64,000 nt of DNA, taken from a bacterium BMS3Bbin14 (GTDB lineage: Bacteria > Desulfobacterota > Desulfobulbia > Desulfobulbales > Desulfobulbaceae). A model generated the notes under the pieces. The model had not been told where the DNA came from, did no database searches, and saw only the letters and a program-made list of their open reading frames with translations. The stretch spans positions 1 through 64,000 of the forward strand of contig BDTX01000021.1 of the NCBI GenBank assembly GCA_002897615.1. The letters are read 5' to 3'. The position numbers were made by a program, and so were the translations under genes. Positions 1 to 9,350 of this stretch are shown here, piece after piece. Numbering within the stretch: the stretch's first letter is position 1; every line of letters begins with the position of its first letter.

Positions 1-1
1 A

Positions 2-104
2 CTGCTGTCATCCCGGGTCTCCGCCGTCGGCTGTCTCAACGGCGAAATCCTGCTCGATTTCTTCCTGGCCCCGGAACGGCTGACCCTGTTACGGGTGGAC
101 TAGG
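2..104 (+). CDS. C-terminal end of an unidentified protein
   Basis: An open frame enters from the left edge of the window and ends at a TAG at 102-104. It gives about 33 residues ending LTLLRVD. The stretch is too short to name a family. It stops 24 bases before the 5' end of the group II intron, so the intron sits just downstream of this gene and not inside it. No clear terminator is visible between them. Confidence 0.5.
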
Positions 105-1891
105 CTTGGCCTTTGAGCAGGGACGTTAGTGCGCCAAGCGCAGCTTGGTGCTTCTTATAGGGTGCCTTGCCCGTGTTAACAAGGCAGGAAGTCCCCATCG
201 GGCAAAGCTTAACCAGCAGCCCGTACCGAGTGTTGCGCCTGTGGCGGAGCCATGCAGTATATGGTGAACAATACAGGTGAAGCGTACACAGGGAACACTG
301 TAGGCCGCAGGGGAGACGTACCTCCCTCAAGCGATTCAGCCCCGTTAGGAGAATCAATGCAGTTGGCGACGGTTTTAACGTGCCGGAAGCCAGTACACAG
401 GGATCGTGTTGGTGAGATCCTGAGGGACTGCCGGGGTCCGAGAGCGTGGCATGTAGTGAGAGAAGCACCAGGAACTTGGGAGACCCTTTCTCCTCCTCCG
501 ATTTACCAATTGGAGGTAGGACGTATCAACCGCAAGAAGAGCGTCCGACGGGATTAAGGGAGTCAGATCATCTCATAGTACTCTGAGACGGTAGGGCCGT
601 TCACATGGGGAAGGGGATGACGGTATTGTGTAGCTCGCAAAGGAAACATATGCAGATAAGACAGGCTGATAAACATATGCGAACCTCACTGCGGGGAATA
701 GCAAAGAGAGCAAAGGAAGAACCCAAACATCGATTCGGAAATCTGTACAGCCTGTTAAATGAAAAGAACCTTGTGGAGTGCTTTCCGCAGTTGAACCGGA
801 AGGCTGCCCCCGGAGTGGATGCAGTTGACTGGAAAACCTTTGAGTCTAATCTAAAGGAAAATGTTAGCCATTTAGCGAGATCCCTGAAGGAGAAACGCTA
901 CAAGGCAAAGCTGGTTCGTCGTCGTAATATACCGAAACCAGGGGGGAAACAACGCCCGCTCGGTATACCGGTAATCGGCGATAAGCTGGTACAGACTGCG
1001 GCAGCCCAGATATTGTCGGCCATATACGAGCAGGATTTTCTGCCCTGTAGTCATGGCTACCGACGCGGCAAAGGCCCCCAGCGGGCCGCCCTTGAACTGA
1101 GCCAGAGGCTGCATAGGGGCAGGTTTCGCTGGGTAGTTGATGCCGATATCAGAGGGTTCTTTGACCACATCGACCACGAGTGGCTACTTAAGATGCTGGA
1201 GGTGCGGATCAATGACCGTGCGTTTCTTGGTCTGATTCGCAAATGGTTGAAGGCGGGTATACTTGAGGAGGATGGCCGGGTTGTCTACCCGATCACCGGA
1301 ACTCCCCAGGGCGGCGTAGTTTCAGCCGTACTTGCCAACATCTACCTGCATTATGCGCTTGACCTGTGGTTCGAGAAAATTGTTAAACCACGCTGTAACG
1401 GAGACGTAATGCTTATGCGATTCGCAGACGACTTTGTCTGCTGTTTTCAGTATCGTGAAGATGAGCGGCGATTCTCCAAAGTACTCGGTAAACGCCTGGG
1501 AAAGTTCTTGTTGGAGTTGTCCGTCGAGAAAACAAAGGTGCTCAAGTTCACCCGCTTCGAGACGGAGAATAACAACAGCTTTACTTTTCTCGGGTTTGAA
1601 TTTCGCTGGGGCCTGAGCAGGGCGGGTAAACCGTTGGTGACGATGCGGACAGCAAGGCAGAAGTTCAGGGCCGCGCTGGCTGCGATTAAATCCTGGATAA
1701 AGAAGGATCGCAGTAAACTTGGAACAGCTGAATTGCTTAACAAGCTGAAGCAGAAACTGCAAGGTCACTTCAATTATTACGGCGTCAGCGGTAATTGTGA
1801 AATGTTAGTAAGCGCCACGTAAACCGCATCTTTTTTCTTGTCCCCGCCTGTGTCATGATGGAACTCCAGATAACAATCAAGGAGGAGTCCG

Positions 1892-2233
1892 ATGACACAA
1901 CACGACCCCTGGCCTGCACGGCCACGACATGAACGATACTGGCAAGCGCATGTAACGGCACTGAAAAAGAGCGGTCTGAGCCGGGCTGAATACTGTCGAC
2001 AGCATGAACTCTCCTACCATGCCCTGACCTATTGGCACAGGAAAATGTCCCGGCGTTCCCGAACAGGAACAACCCTGGTCCCGGTAGCGCTCGAGCAGAT
2101 ATCAGCCCGCACGGAGCATTCACGGGGAGCCGGCCTGAAGATCCTTGTGAGCGACAGAATCGCCATTGAGGTTGATGACAACTTTTCGTTGACCACCCTG
2201 GGGAGAGTGTTGTCGGTGCTGGAGGCCCGGTAA
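1892..2233 (+). CDS. tnpA: IS66-family accessory protein TnpA
   Basis: This 113-residue protein is the first gene of the IS66 element. The N-terminal half has the basic helix-turn-helix style region typical of IS66 Orf1 (YWQAHVTALKKSGLSRAEYCRQH, residues about 16-38), which probably binds the element ends. A ribosome-binding site AAGGAGG lies just before the ATG. The last base of its stop codon is the first base of the tnpB start, so the two are translationally coupled. In IS66 elements all three gene products are needed for efficient transposition. Confidence 0.9.
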   Translation: MTQHDPWPARPRHERYWQAHVTALKKSGLSRAEYCRQHELSYHALTYWHRKMSRRSRTGTTLVPVALEQISARTEHSRGAGLKILVSDRIAIEVDDNFSLTTLGRVLSVLEAR

Positions 2234-2586
2234 TGTTCTTTCCGGCCAACCTGGCGCAGGTGTATATCGCTCCAGGGGCGACAGACATGCGGAAATCGAT
2301 CAACGGCCTCTCCGTCCTGGTCGCCGAGCAACTGGAACTTGATCCATTATCGGGCCACCTGTTCGCCTTCTGCAACCGCAGGCGGGATATTGTCAAGATC
2401 CTCTATTGGGATCGCAATGGCTTCTGCCTCTGGCATAAGCGGCTGGAGAAGGATCGTTTTCAGTGGCCGGAAACCGAGGATGATGTACTTCATGTACAGG
2501 GACATGAACTCGCTTGGCTGCTGGACGGGCTGTGCCTTGATCAACATACCGCTCACCGCCGGTTGGAGTATGAATTAGTGGCCTGA
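2233..2586 (+). CDS. tnpB: IS66-family accessory protein TnpB
   Basis: The 117-residue product matches the IS66 Orf2 (TnpB) pattern closely: it opens with YIAPGATDMRKSINGL (residues about 13-28) and continues with GHLFAF-CNRRRDIVKILYWDRNGFCLWHKRLE, the hallmark of this family. It overlaps the tnpA stop codon by one base. The biochemical role of TnpB in IS66 transposition is not settled; it is an accessory factor and is not related to the TnpB nucleases of IS200/IS605. Confidence 0.95.
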   Translation: MFFPANLAQVYIAPGATDMRKSINGLSVLVAEQLELDPLSGHLFAFCNRRRDIVKILYWDRNGFCLWHKRLEKDRFQWPETEDDVLHVQGHELAWLLDGLCLDQHTAHRRLEYELVA

Positions 2587-2648
2587 AAAAGAAGAGAATA
2601 TTTGAATCATTTCTTGCAATTTCAGTATATTATTGTATAGTTAGCGGC

Positions 2649-4241
2649 ATGATTTCAGATGTTTCCACATTGCCGGATACGCCGGATTCTCTCAAGGGTA
2701 TAGTGATCGACCTGCAGGGCGAGATAGCCGCCCTGTACGATCGTTATGAGAAGGAAACCCGTCTTCTGCATGAGCAGATCCGCCTTCTGCGGGCTCAGCT
2801 GTATGGCCGCAAGAGCGAAAAGGTTGTTCCGGCAGATGGCCCCCGGCCGCTCCCCCTGTTTGACCTGCCGGAACCCCCGGCCGACGAGGAAGAAGAAGAG
2901 GTTCGTGTTCCTGCCCATACCCGTAAAAAACGGGGCAGAAAGCCACTGCCCGAGGACCTGCCGCGGGTGGTGGAAGTCCATGACATTGACGATGCCGATA
3001 AAGTCTGTGCCTGTGGCTGTGATCTGCAGCAAATCGGCGAAGAAGTCTCGGAGCAGCTGGATATCATACCGGCCAAGGTCCGAGTCATCCGGCACATTCG
3101 GCCCAAATATGCCTGCCCGAAGTGTGAAGGGGTTGAGGATGATGGCCCCACAGTCAAGATAGCCCCTGTTCAGCCGCAGATCATCCCCAAGTCCATTGTC
3201 AGCCCCGGCCTGCTGGCCCATATCATGACCGGTAAATTCATTGACCACACACCATTCTACCGGCAGGAGAAACAACTGGTCCGCCTTGGCGTGGATGTAT
3301 CGAGAACGTCCATGTGCAGATGGGCCATGCAGGCCGCCTCGGCCTGCCGGCCCCTGCTCAATCTGCTGGAAGAAGAGTTGCTGGCCGGTCCCTTTGTCAA
3401 TATCGATGAAACCACGGTCCAGGTTTTACAGGAACCCGGCCGCAGCCCAACAACCAAGTCCTATATGTGGATCTTCCGACGGGGAGATCCCAAGAAACCA
3501 GTTCTTCTATATCAGTACCATCCGACCAGGTCCGGCGATGTGGCCAATGCCTTCCTGCGTGGTTTTCAGGGAACCGTGCAGACCGATGGCTATGCCGGCT
3601 ATGATTTCCTTGACCACACTGAGGGGATTCGCCATATCGGCTGCTGGGCTCATGCCCGTCGCAAGTTCACTGATGTCACCAAAGCACAGGGGAAGAGCCG
3701 CAAAGCCGGGGCAGCGGACAAGGCACTGAGTTATATCAAGAAACTGTACAGGCTGGAGAAAACAGCCCGGGATAACAAATATTCTCCGGAGCAGATTTAT
3801 CGTATGCGGCAGCAGGAGGCCAGGCCGATACTGGATGATTTTGAGAAATGGCTGGCAAAGAAGAAGCTGCAAACTCCGCCCAAGGGGTTGCTCGGCAAGG
3901 CCGTTGCCTATACGTTGAATCAATGGCACCGACTCATTGGCTACACAGGGGATGGCAACCTCACCATTGACAACAATATGGCCGAGAACAGCATTCGTCC
4001 CTTCGTGATTGGACGAAAAAATTGGCTGTTCTCGGGAACTCCGGAAGGGGCCGAAGCCAGTGCCCTCCTATACAGTCTGATTGAAACGGCCAAGGCCAAC
4101 AAGCTGGAGCCTTATGCTTATCTACGTTATATCTTTGAGAAATTGCCACTAGCATCTTCCCTGGAAGATTACGAGGCCCTGTTGCCCTGGAATATTACTC
4201 CGGAGCAGATGGGGGAGCCAGGACTAGTTCGGTGTGGTTAA
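2649..4241 (+). CDS. tnpC: IS66-family transposase TnpC
   Basis: This 530-residue DDE transposase is full length for IS66. The order is an N-terminal coiled-coil (residues about 20-60, ending YGRKSEKV), a zinc-finger-like region (CACGCDLQQIG and YACPKCEG, about 117-160), and the catalytic domain. Visible catalytic motifs are NIDETTVQV (first Asp), QTDGYAGYD (second Asp) and NNMAENSIRPFVIGRKNW (Glu). No frameshift or internal stop is seen. The gene ends 12 bases before the right terminal repeat. It is followed at once by the remainder of the interrupted maturase. Confidence 0.96.
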   Translation: MISDVSTLPDTPDSLKGIVIDLQGEIAALYDRYEKETRLLHEQIRLLRAQLYGRKSEKVVPADGPRPLPLFDLPEPPADEEEEEVRVPAHTRKKRGRKPLPEDLPRVVEVHDIDDADKVCACGCDLQQIGEEVSEQLDIIPAKVRVIRHIRPKYACPKCEGVEDDGPTVKIAPVQPQIIPKSIVSPGLLAHIMTGKFIDHTPFYRQEKQLVRLGVDVSRTSMCRWAMQAASACRPLLNLLEEELLAGPFVNIDETTVQVLQEPGRSPTTKSYMWIFRRGDPKKPVLLYQYHPTRSGDVANAFLRGFQGTVQTDGYAGYDFLDHTEGIRHIGCWAHARRKFTDVTKAQGKSRKAGAADKALSYIKKLYRLEKTARDNKYSPEQIYRMRQQEARPILDDFEKWLAKKKLQTPPKGLLGKAVAYTLNQWHRLIGYTGDGNLTIDNNMAENSIRPFVIGRKNWLFSGTPEGAEASALLYSLIETAKANKLEPYAYLRYIFEKLPLASSLEDYEALLPWNITPEQMGEPGLVRCG

Positions 4242-4441
4242 CGTAGCGCTTACAAATGTTAAGAAAATTTCGCTGGTATACCTGCCAGTTGGTTTTCAAG
4301 TGGTTAAACAGGCGAACACAGAAAAAGAGCTGCAATTGGGCTGGTTTCAGAGAAATGTTATCCTATTTCAAGATACCGAGTCCCCGAATTATAGGATATT
4401 GGGAATGAACTTTGCGCTTGTACGAGGCGAACAATACTGAG

Positions 4442-4474
4442 GAGCCCTGTGCGAGAAAACCGCACGCAGGGATC
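4442..4474 (+). ncRNA. Group II intron domain V hairpin
   Basis: GAGCCCTGTGCG-AGAAAAC-CGCACGCAGGGATC folds as a stem with a GNRA-like cap and an internal bulge, the standard form of catalytic domain V. A second hairpin, domain VI, follows at about 4478-4508 with unpaired adenines that could provide the branch point. The position downstream of the maturase gene is canonical. Confidence 0.8.
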
Positions 4475-4548
4475 TGTGAGAGGTCGGTCGGGTAACTGGC
4501 CGTTCTATCTTGATGGCAGACTAAATCACAAAAAAGAAGGAGTATGAG

Positions 4549-5406
4549 GTGATGAAGATTCAAATATTCGATATATTGGCACTAAGCATAATAACTGCAA
4601 CAATGTTATCCTTATCTGGATGTGCCGGGGGTAGAAGCTATGATTACAGAGCAATTTCAATAGATCCAATGCTTAGTGGCAACAATACTAAACTCGCTAT
4701 TGGGGTACACGACGAACGAGAATATGTTAAGAATGGTGATAAATATCCTCAATATGTGGGAACTCAAAGAAGTCCAGCATATGTCCCATGGAATATAAAT
4801 ACAAAGAGCGGTTTGCCAATGGCCGAAGATTTTTTAAAAAATATTGGTAAATCTTTGCAGCATGACGGTTACAAAGTCGATCTTGTTCTACTTCCTGAAA
4901 AGGAAAATAAAAAACAAGTGTTGGCACGACTCCAAGATACAGGTGATAACAAATTATTGCTGTTCACGATCAATGAATGGTATTTTGATGTGTGGTACAA
5001 AACAAGAATGGAATATTCAATGAAACTTGAAGTTTTTGACAATAACCTCAGATTGTTGGCGCATTCTGAAGTAGCGAAAAAAATGTGGGGAGAAAATGAT
5101 AATGCAGTTCCAGACCTTGAATTTAAATCAGCAGTAGAAAAACTTTTGAGTAACGATTCAATCGTTAAGTCCCTTGGGGAAGATTTTACATATTCTGATA
5201 CCGATGCAAAATCTACAACCTATCAGAGCAACACTATTAAATCTGAGCGTGTTGATAAGGATGAAAAGAAATCCCAGATAAAACAAAACAAAATTCATAA
5301 TGAAAATTTCAGCAAGCCGATAGCCAATAAATGCTCTACGGAGCAGATATTAAAAATGAAAGAAATGAGAATGAGCGATGAACAAATCAAAGCTGCTTGC
5401 CAATAG
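4549..5406 (+). CDS. AT-rich lipoprotein of unknown function
   Basis: The 285-residue product begins with a lipoprotein signal peptide ending in the lipobox LSGC (Cys at about residue 24), so it is probably anchored to a membrane. No known domain is recognised. The C-terminal 25 residues (CSTEQILKMKEMRMSDEQIKAACQ) form a short motif bracketed by two cysteines that resembles sequences found at the ends of other secreted proteins. AAGAAGGAG lies upstream; translation could start at GTG 4549 or ATG 4552. Base composition is clearly more AT-rich than flanking genes, suggesting transfer. It starts about 40 bases downstream of the intron end. Confidence 0.75.
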   Translation: MMKIQIFDILALSIITATMLSLSGCAGGRSYDYRAISIDPMLSGNNTKLAIGVHDEREYVKNGDKYPQYVGTQRSPAYVPWNINTKSGLPMAEDFLKNIGKSLQHDGYKVDLVLLPEKENKKQVLARLQDTGDNKLLLFTINEWYFDVWYKTRMEYSMKLEVFDNNLRLLAHSEVAKKMWGENDNAVPDLEFKSAVEKLLSNDSIVKSLGEDFTYSDTDAKSTTYQSNTIKSERVDKDEKKSQIKQNKIHNENFSKPIANKCSTEQILKMKEMRMSDEQIKAACQ

Positions 5407-5543
5407 CATTCTCTTGTAAAAATGGCCGAACAATTGTGTACACCTGACCCAAGCACGTCGCGGTTTTAGCGTAGCTGACCGGTAATGCATGCCGCACCGC
5501 CCTTTCCAGGCTGTGGCCTCACATGGAGGTGTTCAAGTATTCA

Positions 5544-5607
5544 GCCAGGATAATCAATATCGTTGCCGCCTTGCATCTGCACCATTCTCGAACGTCACCG
5601 GATCCAA
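5544..5607 (-). repeat. Fragment of miniature element A in a gene-free stretch
   Basis: The gap 5407-5811 has no convincing gene. Positions 5544-5607 match the left part of element A in reverse: CCAGGATAATCAATATCGTT, then GCCGCCTTGCATCTGCACC and a degenerate TCTCGAACGTCACCGGATCC end. The other end is missing, so this is an old remnant. Confidence 0.75.
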
Positions 5608-5811
5608 GTCCTTGGCAAATCGTTTCAGCGGTCGATTCCCGACCCTGAAAGAGATACAGAAAGCTCCTGGTCACCTCAGATTGTCTGCCCCTCTGCCGGC
5701 CCCCTGCCTTTGAACGGAAGTTGTTGGCTGGTCCGCTCCACTGTAAAGCGGACATGTAATCGGACATTATTTGCGTTTGATTTATTTTAATATATTGTTA
5801 TCATATAAATT

Positions 5812-7059
5812 ATGGCTCCAGTGAAACAGGACATTATTCAGGGCGGATTTACGGCAGAGGACCGGGGGGAATCGGTTGGTTTGATGGAACCGCTGTGCAT
5901 TGCGGTAGATTCGCGTTTTTGCGGCCCGTTAAATGATCTTGCGGTAGAGCTTGCCGCCAGGGCCGCCGGCTTTCGCCAGGGATTGCCGCGAAAAATGGTG
6001 CCAGCACTGGCATCCCTGGTCAGGGGGATGAATTGTTACTACAGCAACCTTATTGAAGGTCATGATACCCATCCGGTAGATATCGAACGGGCCTTGAAAA
6101 ACGATTACAGCCGCAACCGTCGTCAGCGTAATCTCCAGCTTGAGGCCAAAGCACATATTGAGGTCCAGGGCTGGATTGATAATGGCGGCCTTGGAGGTCG
6201 GGCCGCAACCGTGGATGGTCTGCTCGAAATACACCGGAAATTTTGCAAGCTTCTGCCGGATGATCTGCTCTATGTACAGGATCCGAAAAGCAAATCGCGC
6301 GATCGTGTTGTCCCCGGTGCATTGCGGGGGCGTGATGTTCAAGTAGGGCGGCATGTGCCTGTCAGTCCCGGTGCCGTTCCCCGGTTCCTGGTAAAATTTG
6401 AACAGGTTTATACGCAGCTTGGCCGGGCGGAAATGATCATTGCCTCTGCTGCCGCCCATCACCGGTTGCTCTGGATCCATCCTTTTCTTGACGGTAATGG
6501 GCGGGTGGCGCGCCTTCTTTCCCATGCCATGCTGTTGCAGACCCTGGATACCGGCGGGATATGGTCTATTTCCCGGGGACTGGCCAGGAAGGAACAACAA
6601 TACAAAGCATTGCTGGCCAACTGTGACCAATCACGGCGTAATGATTTGGATGGCAGGGGAAATTTAAGTGAAGAAGCATTGGTTGAGTTTACCCGGTTTT
6701 TCCTTGAAGTCTGCCTTGACCAGATAGCTTTTATGGAAAACCTGATGCAGCCGGACCGGCTGCGGAACAGGATACTCTTTTGGGCTGGCGAGCAGGCAGC
6801 CCATGGAAAAATACCTGTGAAATCCGGGCGGTTGCTTGAGGCTGTAATATATAGGGGGGGGGAGTTGTCCCGAGGTGAGGCGGCAGAAGTACTTGGTGTG
6901 GGTGCACGCCAGGCCCGCAGAATTACTGCCGCGCTCTTAGAAGAGGAAGCGCTCATCTCGGAAAGTTCGCGGGCCCCCCTGCTCCTGAATTTCCCCGCCC
7001 GCCTGGCAGGGCAGTGGATGCCGGGATTGTTTCCGGAAAAGCAACCCCCGGCCGACTGA
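5812..7059 (+). CDS. Fic-domain protein with N-terminal inhibitory helix
   Basis: Fic enzymes usually transfer AMP from ATP to a hydroxyl side chain of a target protein. The catalytic motif HPFLDGNGRVAR is at about residues 221-232 of 415, complete with the catalytic His and the phosphate-binding GNGR. Near residue 78 the sequence SNLIEG matches the (S/T)xxxE(G/N) inhibitory motif of class II Fic proteins, whose Glu blocks productive ATP binding. A predicted winged-helix-like C-terminal part (about 335-390, with SRGEAAEVLGVGARQARRIT) may bind DNA. No strong ribosome-binding site precedes the ATG; an internal ATG at 5884 is an alternative. The target is unknown. A second Fic gene lies 450 bases downstream. 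Confidence 0.9.
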   Translation: MAPVKQDIIQGGFTAEDRGESVGLMEPLCIAVDSRFCGPLNDLAVELAARAAGFRQGLPRKMVPALASLVRGMNCYYSNLIEGHDTHPVDIERALKNDYSRNRRQRNLQLEAKAHIEVQGWIDNGGLGGRAATVDGLLEIHRKFCKLLPDDLLYVQDPKSKSRDRVVPGALRGRDVQVGRHVPVSPGAVPRFLVKFEQVYTQLGRAEMIIASAAAHHRLLWIHPFLDGNGRVARLLSHAMLLQTLDTGGIWSISRGLARKEQQYKALLANCDQSRRNDLDGRGNLSEEALVEFTRFFLEVCLDQIAFMENLMQPDRLRNRILFWAGEQAAHGKIPVKSGRLLEAVIYRGGELSRGEAAEVLGVGARQARRITAALLEEEALISESSRAPLLLNFPARLAGQWMPGLFPEKQPPAD

Positions 7060-7155
7060 AGACAGCCTGCTCAAGGTAAATGAACTTACCTGAAACGGGA
7101 CGGAATTTGAGCGCTTGACGGTGTCAATCGTATTTTTGAATTAACGGAGGGGATC

Positions 7156-7446
7156 ATGAGAATTGAAGAAGCTCTCCCCCTGTGTCAGGGTAGTTGTCAC
7201 CTCCAGCACGCAACGATCACCGCAGGCTGAGGCTGACATGCCATACTCACAAATGTTCAAATACAGGATGATCCAGAAAATGATCGGTTCCGACGTAAAG
7301 CTGAGGATGTGGAAAACGCTGGCTTTCAGAGATTTACCGCTACATTAAGAGATTTGGCTGATGGCTATGAAAGGGAGGCAAATAGAATAATTAATGAGCA
7401 CAAAGATCGAAAACAGGGGGGACCGTATATAACGGAGTTAGTTTAA
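7156..7446 (+). pseudogene. Broken gene between the two Fic genes
   Basis: A strong ribosome-binding site (GGAGGGG) precedes an ATG at 7156. The frame reads 24 residues, meets TGA at 7228 and again at 7234, and then stays open to a TAA at 7444-7446. The downstream part is protein-like (RFRRKAEDVENAGFQRFTAT, then LRDLADGYEREANRII) and ends TELV. I do not recognise the family. Two closely spaced stops point to decay rather than selenocysteine use. The remaining bases of the 7060-7506 gap show nothing else. Confidence 0.5.
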
Positions 7447-7449
7447 TAG
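7434..7449 (+). repeat. 16-bp direct repeat bracketing the second Fic gene
   Basis: GGAGTTAGTTTAATAG occurs here and again, identically, at 8628-8643. In both places it encodes the last residues ELV and the stop codon of an open frame. The pair brackets the second Fic gene exactly. Confidence 0.7.
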
Positions 7450-7506
7450 CTTAATTGACATTAGGAATATCTTGCCTATTCGCAAGGAATATGACATGAT
7501 TAGTTC

Positions 7507-8640
7507 ATGCAATCAAATCATTCATGGATATGGCAACAAAAGGATTGGCCTGACTTTAATTATGACAGCGATATTCTCCTGACCCAAATCAGTACGGTCT
7601 CACGGTTGATCGGTGGGCTGGCAGCAATTTGCCAAACGTTAAGTGATGTGGAACGGCTGGATGCCCAGGAGCTTGTACTCACCGATGATGCAATGGAAAC
7701 CGCTGCCATCGAGGGGGAGATTCTCCGTCGAAGTTCTGTGCGGGCATCGATCCGGAAACGACTGGGGCTACCAGTTGAACGTGAAGACCGGGATGCACGG
7801 GCCGATGGCCTTGTATCTGTCCTCCTTGATGCACGATTAAAGAAGCCATCTCTGACTGAAGAAAGGTTGTTCGGCTGGCATGCGGCGCTGTTCCCTGGCG
7901 GATATTCCGGACTCCACAAAATTCGAGTAGCCAGGTACAGAGGGCAGGAAGAGATGCAGATTGTCTCTGGATCGATAGGTCGTGAGACTGTGCATTATGT
8001 GGCTCCGCCAAAAGCAGAACTGGACCGGGGAATGACCCGCTTTTTTGATTGGCTGAACACTGAGAACGAACCGGAGCCCTTGATCAAGGCAGGCATAGCA
8101 CATCTATGGTTTATCATGATTCATCCCTTTGATGATGGTAACGGACGGATCGGCAGAGCTGTAACGGATCACCTGCTTGCCCGTAGTTACCCATCGCTTA
8201 TGGAATTGGTCTCGTTTTCCAAATACATCAGTTTGGACAGAAAGGGGTATTACCGCGTCCTTGAGGCTGCTGGAAAGAACGGTATGAACATAACCCCCTG
8301 GCTGAAGTGGTTTTTACAGACTTTTGAAGCCGCCCTACAGGAATCACAATGGATTGTTGAGCGGGTGGTCACCAAGGCAAGATTCTGGCAGAAGAACAAA
8401 AATGTTTTATTTAATGCCAGACAACAGAAGGTCATCAACCAATTGCTTGACAGTGGTGATAGGTTCGAAGGCGGTATGACGACCCGAAAATACGTAGGCA
8501 TGACCAAGTGCAGTTCAGTCACAGCCAGCCGTGATCTGGCTGATCTGGTGGAAAAGAATATTTTGCAGAAACGTCCAGGCGGTGGCAGGAGTACGAGCTA
8601 CGAATTACGGCGAATAGGCGCGAATAGGGAGTTAGTTTAA
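7507..8640 (+). CDS. Second Fic-domain protein with inhibitory helix
   Basis: The 377-residue product has a full Fic motif, HPFDDGNGRIGR, at about residues 204-215 and an N-terminal inhibitory motif TAAIEG at about 63-68 (class II layout). The arrangement (DUF4172-like N-terminal helices, Fic core, C-terminal winged-helix-like region at about 300-365 with TTRKYVGMTKCSSVTASRDL) is that of the large Fic/DOC family protein group. It probably AMPylates an unknown target, with activity held down in cis. The C-terminal ELV and stop codon lie in a 16-bp direct repeat also found at the end of the broken gene upstream. It is only distantly similar to the neighbouring Fic protein, so this is not a simple tandem duplication. 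Confidence 0.92.
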   Translation: MQSNHSWIWQQKDWPDFNYDSDILLTQISTVSRLIGGLAAICQTLSDVERLDAQELVLTDDAMETAAIEGEILRRSSVRASIRKRLGLPVEREDRDARADGLVSVLLDARLKKPSLTEERLFGWHAALFPGGYSGLHKIRVARYRGQEEMQIVSGSIGRETVHYVAPPKAELDRGMTRFFDWLNTENEPEPLIKAGIAHLWFIMIHPFDDGNGRIGRAVTDHLLARSYPSLMELVSFSKYISLDRKGYYRVLEAAGKNGMNITPWLKWFLQTFEAALQESQWIVERVVTKARFWQKNKNVLFNARQQKVINQLLDSGDRFEGGMTTRKYVGMTKCSSVTASRDLADLVEKNILQKRPGGGRSTSYELRRIGANRELV

Positions 8641-8837
8641 TAGTTATTAAAATGGTCCCACCAGAGAAAGGGGAAATGCATATAATTGAATGGTAAAACA
8701 GCGCCTGACTCTACAGCTAGATCAATGCAGGCTGGCATTACTTTTTCTATTTCGTTCCTATCCGTTAGGATGCGTGATTTAATCATTGTCAGAGGTGACA
8801 TCTATTCTTGGTGGATGTAGAGGAGGCCAAAAGTAAA

Positions 8838-8880
8838 CTATCACAGGTACTCCATCTTCACGCGGTCGCTCCCTGCCCGC
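8838..8880 (+). repeat. Fragment of repeat C in a 710-bp gene-poor stretch
   Basis: The interval 8641-9350 has no gene I can support. It contains a partial copy of repeat C (TATCACAGGTACTCCATC, then TTCACGCGGTCGCTCCC) but not the other end. Short frames here (for example 9083-9265) lack a ribosome-binding site and recognisable content. Confidence 0.55.
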
Positions 8881-9350
8881 ATTGTTAATGACACTCCATA
8901 TTCTAGAGCCTTCGGGATCACCTTAATCGAGCCACCTGGGTCACATAGTGCACATGACTGCTTTTGCTGAAAATGGGAAAATGAAGAGAAAATAGTGTCA
9001 CTCATTAAAAGGACCCTTGTCAAGGAATAATACTTCCCGTTATCACCGATCTTGATCTGGCCTTATACCTGATCCCGCTGTTATGCGAGAGGGCGTCGAC
9101 CTTGAAATTTCTCATAAAGGAGGAAATTCTGTTCCGCGGTTGTTTTGCTTCTTGTCGATCCCGGTATTGTTTGGTAATATCCGCTTAGGCCTTTCATTTC
9201 TGATTTCATTGATTTTTTTTTACGAATTTCAATATATCAGAAAAACGAAAGGCTTTTCACGTTAATAATGTAATTATTTTAATTAATTGACGGATTTTTT
9301 TTGTGCCCGTCATCATTAACTCCGAAATTTAAGTTACAAGGAATCAACGT

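Larger units (their letters stand above)
1808..4253 (+). mobile_element. Complete IS66-family insertion sequence
   Basis: The element is 2446 bp. Its left end reads GTAAGCGCCACGTAAACC and the right end, read inward, GTAAGCGCTACGTTAACC, an imperfect terminal inverted repeat. It is flanked by a perfect 8-bp target duplication AAATGTTA (1800-1807 and 4254-4261), as expected for IS66. It carries the standard three genes tnpA, tnpB and tnpC, all intact, on the same strand as the interrupted maturase. The intact ends, genes and duplication point to a recent insertion that may still be active. Confidence 0.96.
605..4408 (+). pseudogene. ltrA: Group II intron maturase (LtrA-like), split by IS66
   Basis: The upstream part (605-1822) reads as reverse transcriptase: a PGVD motif near residue 63, IPKPGGKQRPLGIP near 100, TPQGGVVS, and the catalytic RFADDF, a variant of YADD. 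The frame then runs into IS66 sequence and stops. Joining 605-1807 to 4262-4408 removes the IS and one target copy and restores a single 449-residue frame. Its tail contains the maturase X-domain signature FKWLNRR and ends IPSPRII-GYWE. No HNH endonuclease domain follows, as in En-less intron proteins. As it stands the protein loses domain X, so it should not support splicing unless the IS excises precisely. Confidence 0.9.
129..4508 (+). mobile_element. Group II intron carrying a nested IS66 element
   Basis: The 5' boundary is placed at the GTGCGCC motif at 129, which fits the GUGYG start of group II introns. The intron encodes a reverse transcriptase/maturase (605-4408 once the IS is removed) and ends with a recognisable domain V hairpin (4442-4474) and a domain VI-like hairpin ending near 4508. 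Without the 2446-bp IS66 insertion and one 8-bp duplication the intron would be about 1.9 kb, a normal size. The maturase stops soon after domain X and has no HNH endonuclease domain. The exact 3' splice site is inferred and could be off by a few bases. Confidence 0.8.

Noticed and set aside
7156-7446. Second selenoprotein with two UGA codons
   Set aside because: Two UGAs lie two codons apart, no SECIS-like hairpin follows either, and no family with Cys at those positions is recognised. Decay is the simpler reading.
8773-8820. Possible MazF-like toxin remnant (LIIVRGDIYSW)
   Set aside because: Only about ten residues match the start of MazF/PemK and a stop follows at once; chance similarity is likely.
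9083-9265. 60-codon open frame before the YbiT-like gene
   Set aside because: It has no ribosome-binding site, no recognisable motif and atypical composition; it lies in a gap containing repeat fragments.
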